From Actinacidiphila oryziradicis (lineage in GTDB: Bacteria > Actinomycetota > Actinomycetes > Streptomycetales > Streptomycetaceae), in assembly GCF_005047355.1 (NCBI RefSeq), contig NZ_SUMC01000078.1, positions 1 through 34,216 on the forward strand: DNA of 34,216 bases. The letters run 5' to 3'. The position numbers were made by a program, and so were the translations under genes. Positions 30,031-34,216 of the stretch are shown piece after piece; the stretch's first letter is position 1; the number at the start of each line of letters is the position of its first letter. Under the pieces are notes generated by a model. It was not told the origin of the DNA. It was given only the letters and a program-made list of their open reading frames with translations, and made no database searches.

Positions 30031-30048
30031 GTCTCAGTTTTGGTATTC
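30031..30048. repeat. Arm-type repeat pair J (degenerate, no core beside it)
   Basis: GTCTCA (30031-30036) and GTATTC (30043-30048), 12 bp apart, with the same GTTTTG spacer as pair I. The following bases (GGCGTTCACCGGCGTCC) resemble those after pairs C and G. No tRNA core is seen to the right, so this probably marks the lost right end of the last element. Confidence 0.4.
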
Positions 30049-30149
30049 ACTGGCGTTCACCGGCGTCCGGAAGCCCCTCCACCGATCACTTCACCCCAGA
30101 TCAGGGCCGCCCGCGAACCTGCTGGAGCGGTGCACGACGACCCTCACCG

Positions 30150-30369
30150 ACCGCCTCCAGCCGACCTCAGGCCGGTGGTCCGCAGCTGCCTGGACTGGAC
30201 GGAGCGCCGTACCCACCTGGCCGGCGCGGTCGGAGCGGCGCTGTGCAAGCGGGCCTTCGACCAGCGCTGGGTGGAGCGGATCGGCTCCGGCCGGGCGCTC
30301 AGGGTCACCGCGGAAGGCGGTCGGGCTTTCCGGGAACTGCTCGGCATCGACGCGCACATGGGTCCCTGA
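30150..30369 (+). pseudogene. ArsR-family regulator, C-terminal fragment
   Basis: The frame reads RPVVRSCLDWTERRTHLAGA, VGAALCKRAFDQRWVERIGS, GRALRVTAEGGRAFRELLG to the stop at 30367. I recall this as the C-terminal part of Streptomyces ArsR-type winged-helix regulators. The DNA-binding half is missing; the fragment starts just right of arm-type pair J, as if cut by an integration or deletion. Confidence 0.65.
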
Positions 30370-30536
30370 CCCCGTGACGTCGGCCAGCGGGTGGCCGATG
30401 CCGACGATCGCGTCGACGCGCTCAAGCCGTACAAGACGGTGCGTCAGCCCGGCGTCCTGTCGGTGGTCAGGCAGGGCATGGGCCACCCGCATCGATTTCG
30501 CCGCGCAGGAACGCTGCGGCCACCGAGGGCGGGGAT

Positions 30537-30565
30537 GCCCCCTCCTGCCGGAGCGAAGAGGGGGC
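30537..30565 (-). terminator. Terminator of the OsmC gene
   Basis: An 8-bp stem GCCCCCTC/GAGGGGGC with a 13-nt loop, 20 bp downstream of the OsmC stop codon. Confidence 0.6.
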
Positions 30566-30585
30566 GTGGTGTCGCGTTCGCGGTG

Positions 30586-31011
30586 TCAGGACAGGGCGGA
30601 GGTGAGCGTGATCGTCGTGCCCGTGAGGGCCTGGCTCACCGGGCAATTGACCTTCGCGTCCTCGGCCGCCGCCTTGAAGGCGGCCTCGTCGACACCCGGC
30701 ACCTGGCCCTGCACCGTGAGGTGGATTCCGGTGATGCCGGTGCCCGGCTGGAAGGTGACCGCGGCCTTCGCCGTGAGCAGCGTCGGTGGGGTTCCGGCCC
30801 TGGTGAGAGTGTTCGCCAGAGCCATCGAGAAGCAGCTGGAGTGGGCAGCGGCGATCAGCTCCTCGGGGCTGGTCCTCCCGTTGGGCTCCTCGGCGCGAGA
30901 AGCCCAGGTCACGGGGAAGTGGCCGACTCCCGAGGAGTCGAGCGTGACCTCCCCGAGGCCCTTGAGTAGTTCGCCTTCCCACTCGGTGTGAGCATTGCGC
31001 GTGGTGGCCAC
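30586..31011 (-). CDS. OsmC/Ohr-family peroxiredoxin
   Basis: Start GTG 31011 (VATTRNAHTEWEGELLKG) is set by AGGAGG 8 nt upstream; the longer open frame to 31548 has no support. 141 residues. Both redox cysteines are present: AAHSSCFSMALANTL near residue 60 and VNCPVSQAL near residue 124, with the conserved Arg region NGRTSPEELIAAAH. OsmC/Ohr proteins reduce organic hydroperoxides using dihydrolipoyl or bacillithiol/mycothiol partners. No MarR-type OhrR is adjacent. Probably cytoplasmic stress protection. Confidence 0.92.
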   Translation of the reverse strand: MATTRNAHTEWEGELLKGLGEVTLDSSGVGHFPVTWASRAEEPNGRTSPEELIAAAHSSCFSMALANTLTRAGTPPTLLTAKAAVTFQPGTGITGIHLTVQGQVPGVDEAAFKAAAEDAKVNCPVSQALTGTTITLTSALS

Positions 31012-31406
31012 GATGAATCCCTCCTGCGTACGGATGACGTTTCCCCGATCGTCCGCCCTACGACGGCCGGCCCGGGCTTCCGACGCGCCGTACCGCACGA
31101 CTCGCCGGTCCGTCTGTCCGCGAGAGGAGTCGCCGGACCAGGCCGATCCATTCGTGAGGCCGCCGTCCGGGGGAGGTGAGCCAGAGCGGTTCAGCCGTTG
31201 TCCCGGGACGGAGGATCGGCCGCGATCACCACTGATTCCCTGATCGAGAACGTCCCACAGAACAATCGGGCGGCATAGCCTTGGTGGTATTGCCACGCTT
31301 GCCCCGGCCCCGTGCCGCTGGGCGGCATCCGGCGGCGACTGCGGCAACCCATGCCCACCCGCATCGAGCGGGTGGCCGGTGAGCAACGCCGACGAGAGGA
31401 CAAGCC
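31012..31406. other. Divergent intergenic region between OsmC and SseB-like genes
   Basis: It must hold both promoters, but I cannot assign them. A perfect 8-bp inverted repeat CCACCCGC-ATCGA-GCGGGTGG lies at 31355-31375, about 30 bp before the SseB-like start, and may be an operator or leader hairpin. Confidence 0.45.
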
Positions 31407-31901
31407 ATGAGCACCTCGGCTCCCGACGAACACGCGCCCCCGACCGAAGCGCCTTCCACCGAGGAAACCCAGTCCGCGGCGGAGGCGGCGGACACCCAGG
31501 CCACCCTGATCGATCTCGCGAACAGCGTGGCCCTGCTGCCGCAGGCACCGCCGGCCGAGGGCGAGGAGGAGCGTCCCGAGGGCGCTATCGCCCTGCCGGT
31601 GATCGAACAGGACGGTAATCGGTACGTCCCCGTCTTCACGACCGAGGACGCGCTGCTGGCGGCCGGGGGAGACCGCGGCACCGCGCTCCGCATCCCCGTC
31701 GTCGACCTGGCCGCGAATTGGCCGGAGGACGACCTGTGGCTGGCGGTCAACCCGTCCTCCGACCAGGGCCTCGCCCTTCCCCCCGACCTGGTGCGGGCGC
31801 TGCCCGTCTTCAGCCGGCGCAACGGGCAGGTCGGACCGTCGGGCCAGGCTGGTGTGGAGGGAAATGGCGTCGGAGAGCCCGGCCAGACCCCGACCATATG
31901 A
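31407..31901 (+). CDS. SseB-domain protein
   Basis: 164 residues from ATG 31407 with GAGAGGA upstream. Acidic, Pro/Ala-rich N-terminus, then an SseB-type domain: IALPVIEQDGNRYVPVFTTE, DALLAAGG, IPVVDLAANWPEDDLWLAVN. Despite the name (enhanced serine sensitivity B) these domains have no settled function in Streptomyces. The last 25 residues (RRNGQVGPSGQAGVEGNGVG) are of low complexity and may be altered. Confidence 0.75.
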   Translation: MSTSAPDEHAPPTEAPSTEETQSAAEAADTQATLIDLANSVALLPQAPPAEGEEERPEGAIALPVIEQDGNRYVPVFTTEDALLAAGGDRGTALRIPVVDLAANWPEDDLWLAVNPSSDQGLALPPDLVRALPVFSRRNGQVGPSGQAGVEGNGVGEPGQTPTI

Positions 31902-32073
31902 CCCGCCCCAACAGCGGGTCAGCGGTGAACGCCTGCCGTCGACACCGTCGCTCGACTTCCCCGCCGCCATCAACACCGGACCCGGGCCCATGCTCGACTT
32001 CGGCGGGGCGACCGCGGACGGCGTCGAGCTCCCGGTGTGGCCGATGCTGCTCACCAGCTCGGCCCGCTATTGA
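31864..32073 (+). CDS. Small unrecognised ORF overlapping the SseB-like gene
   Basis: A 69-codon frame from ATG 31864, with GGAGG 3 nt upstream, overlaps the end of the SseB-like gene in another frame. It reads PYDPPQQRVSGERLPSTPS, LDFPAAINTGPGPMLDFGG, ELPVWPMLLTSSARY. It could be a coupled small gene or the displaced tail of a formerly longer upstream gene. No family recognised. Confidence 0.3.
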   Translation: MASESPARPRPYDPPQQRVSGERLPSTPSLDFPAAINTGPGPMLDFGGATADGVELPVWPMLLTSSARY

Positions 32074-32290
32074 GTTCGCGGTCGCGGACGCGGGCCCACA
32101 GCAGCCAGGCCCCTCAGCGCCGTGGCGCCGTCGAAAAGCCGCCGGCAGGTGTTGGTCGCCGCGAATCGCTGCCAGCCGCTGCCGGGGTCCAGAAAGCCCA
32201 CGAGGCGGCGATTGGCCACGTCCCAGTCGCCGATGAGTGCGCACTGCGGCCGATCGCGTGCTACCGCCGGCGGCCAACCACGAGACGCGC
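32070..32290 (-). pseudogene. Unrecognised protein-like fragment
   Basis: A minus-strand stretch reads RDRPQCALIGDWDVANRRLV, GFLDPGSGWQRFAATNTCRR and LFDGATALRGLAAV before a stop near 32067. Composition is protein-like but I recognise no family; the N-terminal side does not continue convincingly. Confidence 0.25.
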
Positions 32291-32573
32291 CGTCGCGCGG
32301 CTCAAAATCGCTGTTCCCGCCGACACCGGTCCGGATGGTTCCGGAAAATCGGAGTGTGCACGGCAACGGGAATTCGAAAGCCCGGCGACCGTCGGGAACC
32401 GTCGGACGGGGCCGAACGACACAGCGTTGATCCCGCCGATATCGTTTCTGCTTGCATTTCCACACCGGTCTGGTTCGGTTCGCACCGGAGGAAAAAGTCG
32501 AACTGGCAGAATGACAATCGGATGACATGCCATGGACGCAAGGTTCTATTTCTTGCCATAAAGATCCATTCTA
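32291..32573. other. AT-richer non-coding stretch before the flavoenzyme gene
   Basis: No gene is supported. Together with the fragment to its left it forms a gene-poor region of about 500 bp. AT content rises toward the promoter at 32574. Confidence 0.45.
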
Positions 32574-32602
32574 GTGACATGCCACCGCCTGCCATTTAAT
32601 GT
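32574..32602 (+). promoter_or_regulatory. Leaderless promoter of the amine-oxidase gene
   Basis: GTGACA (32574-32579) and TAATGT (32597-32602) have a 17-bp spacer. GTG 32610 follows 7 nt later, with no Shine-Dalgarno, so transcription probably starts at the start codon. Confidence 0.6.
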
Positions 32603-32609
32603 ATTGGCC

Positions 32610-34096
32610 GTGAAGTCTGAAACGGATAACTCGCTCGGGCGCCGCGGTTTCATCGGCGCTGCCGCGGCTTTCACTGCCGGTACGGTCACCTCCGCTTCGG
32701 GGCTCGGCGCCCTGTCGGTTGCCAGGGCCGACGACCGTGTGACGAACACCAGCCAGGACCTGGCCCGAAAGCTCCTGCTGGTGGGCGAAAATGGTGAGGA
32801 CCTCAAACTCAGATATCTGAATATTCTCATCGACCACGGTCTGACCAGGACGACCAGCCCGAAGAAAATTATCATCGTGGGCGCGGGCATCGCCGGACTG
32901 ACCGCCGCGACCCTGCTGAAGGGAGCCGGTCACGAGGTCACCATTATCGAGGCGAATGCCAACCGGACCGGGGGGCGTATCAAGACCTTTCGCGGAGTGT
33001 TCAGCGACAAGTCGCTGCACGCCGAGGCGGGGGCCATGCGACTGCCGGATTCCCACCCCCTGGTCCTGGCGCTCGCCGACAAACTCGCGGTCAAGCGCCA
33101 TCTGTTCTACAACGCGGACGTGGCGCCCGGCGCTCGTCCGGTGGGATCGGTTCCTCCCGTCGTCTACAAGGCCTTCACCGGCGAGACGTGGAGCAATGGC
33201 AAGCCCACGCAGTTCGTCGCGCCGAAGCCGACCACCCGCAGTTATATCCAGGTCAACGGGATGCAGGTGACGCGAGGCGGTTACGCCGGTTCACCCGGAG
33301 CGGTCAACCGCTCCTTCGGTACGTCGGTGACCACCACCATGTCGGCGGCGGTGGACAAGGCACTCGCCCGGGCCACCGTGGGGTCGGATCTGAAGATCAA
33401 CGACCAGATCGCCGCCTGGGCCAAGGTCATCAAGAAGTTCGACAACTACTCCACCCATCGGTATCTGGTGGAATACGCGGGATGGGACCTGGCGCGCGTT
33501 CAGGCCGCGGGCACGCTGGAAAACATGACCTCGCGGCTGCACTACTCGCTGTTTCCGACGCTGATGGACCGCGCGATCATCAACCCGAGCTCCCGGTACT
33601 GGGAACTCGAAGGCGGCACGGCGTCGCTGACCGACAAACTCACGCAATCGCTGAGCGGTGTCATCCGGTTCAACCGGCGAATGACCAAGCTCATCCAGAC
33701 GGGAAGCGGCGTGCGGATCGAGACCACGGCGGAGTCCGGGAGGGAGGATTCCTGCGATGGCCGCCCGCAACCTCCGCGTGAGACGTTCGAGGGAGACTAC
33801 GCGATCATTACCGCGCCGTTTTCCGCGGTACGGTTCTGTGAATTCGAGCCCGCCTTGTCCTATCCGAAGCGGCGGGCCATCACCGAACTGCACTATGACT
33901 CGGCGACCAAGGTGCTGCTGGAATTCAAGAACCGCTTCTGGGAACAGGGCCCACGCGGCTTCACCGGCGGCGGATGCGTCTCCGACAGCCCCAATCGCTT
34001 CACCTACTTCCCTTCTCTGGTCGAGGGGTCGAGGGGAGGCGTCGTGCTCGCCTCCTACACCTGGTCGGATGACGCGATGCGCTGGGACTGGCGGTC
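32610..34096 (+). pseudogene. L-glutamate-oxidase-like flavin amine oxidase, truncated by an IS30-family insertion
   Basis: From GTG 32610 a Tat-like signal is visible (SLGRRGFIGAAAAFTAG, Arg-Arg at residues 11-12), so export is likely; the ATG at 32574 overlaps the promoter. The body matches Streptomyces L-glutamate oxidase: LARKLLLVGENGEDLKLRYL, dinucleotide motif IIIVGAGIAGLTAATLL near residue 90, EANANRTGGRIKTF, AEAGAMRLPDSHPL, ENMTSRLHYSLFPTL, YWELEGGTASL, YDSATKVLLEF and YTWSDDAMRWD. About 495 residues are present. The C-terminal FAD-binding and substrate-binding end is missing because an IS30-like element starts about here. Family members oxidise an L-amino acid to the 2-oxoacid, ammonia and H2O2. 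Confidence 0.85.
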
Positions 34097-34112
34097 TCAA
34101 GTGGTGAGCGCA

Positions 34113-34216
34113 TCAAGCTGACGCGATGAATTCCTGCAATTTTTCTGCCGGAGTCCGCCATCCCAGCGTTTGCCGAGGGCGTCCATTCAGTCGCGCAGCG
34201 ATCTCATCAAGCTCGG
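34113..34216 (-). CDS. IS30-family transposase, C-terminal end (runs off the right edge)
   Basis: The minus strand reads ELDEIAARLNGRPRQTLGWR, then TPAEKLQEFIASA and a TGA at 34113. The NGRPRxTLGWxTPAE motif is the C-terminal hallmark of IS30 transposases. The element's end probably lies between 34090 and 34105, within the amine-oxidase gene; the terminal repeat cannot be checked without the other end. Confidence 0.85.
   Translation of the reverse strand, partial: ELDEIAARLNGRPRQTLGWRTPAEKLQEFIASA

Noticed and set aside
2439..30048. CRISPR-like array from the recurring short repeats
   Set aside because: The repeats are 6-bp pairs scattered kilobases apart, without unique spacers of equal length and without cas genes.
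30380..30500. A minus-strand LysR-like fragment (VRLERVDAIVGIGHPLAD)
   Set aside because: Only about 20 residues look right, and no flanking sequence supports the family.

Overview
The window looks like an accessory, plastic part of a Streptomyces chromosome (inferred, not proven). Coding sequence is very GC-rich with strong GC bias at third positions. Secreted proteins, TetR/XRE regulators, SDR enzymes and many broken actinobacterial genes dominate, and the recognisable insertion sequences are of kinds common in Streptomyces.

Layout. 1-2,670: an IS630 fragment, a decayed 3' half of a tRNA-Arg(CCG)-like gene with its terminator, a complete-ended IS4-family element (447-2160; 16-bp inverted ends, 10-bp target duplication, frameshifted transposase), a second tRNA 3' end with terminator, and the first of four tRNA-Ser(GGA) 3'-half copies (2553, 7605, 18160, 27701). 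These four copies are the skeleton of the window. Each looks like an attachment core left by a tyrosine-recombinase element. Each is accompanied by pairs of hexamers (GTCTCA or GTTGCA type), normally 12 bp apart, that look like recombinase arm sites. Three cores have an integrase remnant on their right in successive stages of decay; the fourth has none.

Between core 1 and core 2 (2.6-7.6 kb): broken integrase, broken TetR, a truncated secreted PA14/fibronectin protein, an intact TetR plus SDR pair sharing one operator in inverted copies, and a small HTH/coiled-coil gene. Between core 2 and core 3 (7.7-18.1 kb): RibD/DHFR-like reductase, dienelactone hydrolase with a hairpin over its ribosome binding site, LD-carboxypeptidase between two 34-bp direct repeats, a PEP-synthase/rifampin-phosphotransferase fragment, a Phd/RelE-type toxin-antitoxin pair, a chimeric transposase, a TetR/alpha-beta hydrolase divergent pair, two decayed hypothetical genes, and an SDR/XRE divergent pair.

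Between core 3 and core 4 (18.2-27.7 kb): integrase fragment, a 757-residue secreted beta-propeller/Ig-repeat protein, an IS1380 fragment, a 1400-residue secreted S53 (sedolisin) protease with kelch and carboxypeptidase-regulatory-like domains, and a PIN/RHH toxin-antitoxin pair. After core 4: two more PIN toxin-antitoxin pairs, an ArsR tail, OsmC, an SseB-domain protein, and an L-glutamate-oxidase-like flavoenzyme cut by an IS30-family insertion at the right edge.

The overall picture is a tRNA-Ser integration hot spot where related elements accreted in tandem and lost their recombinases, leaving cargo (secreted proteins, small redox and hydrolase modules) and four toxin-antitoxin pairs. A recurring regulatory theme is the leaderless promoter: all four antitoxins, and the flavoenzyme, have a TANNNT box 6-7 nt before the start codon and no clear Shine-Dalgarno sequence.
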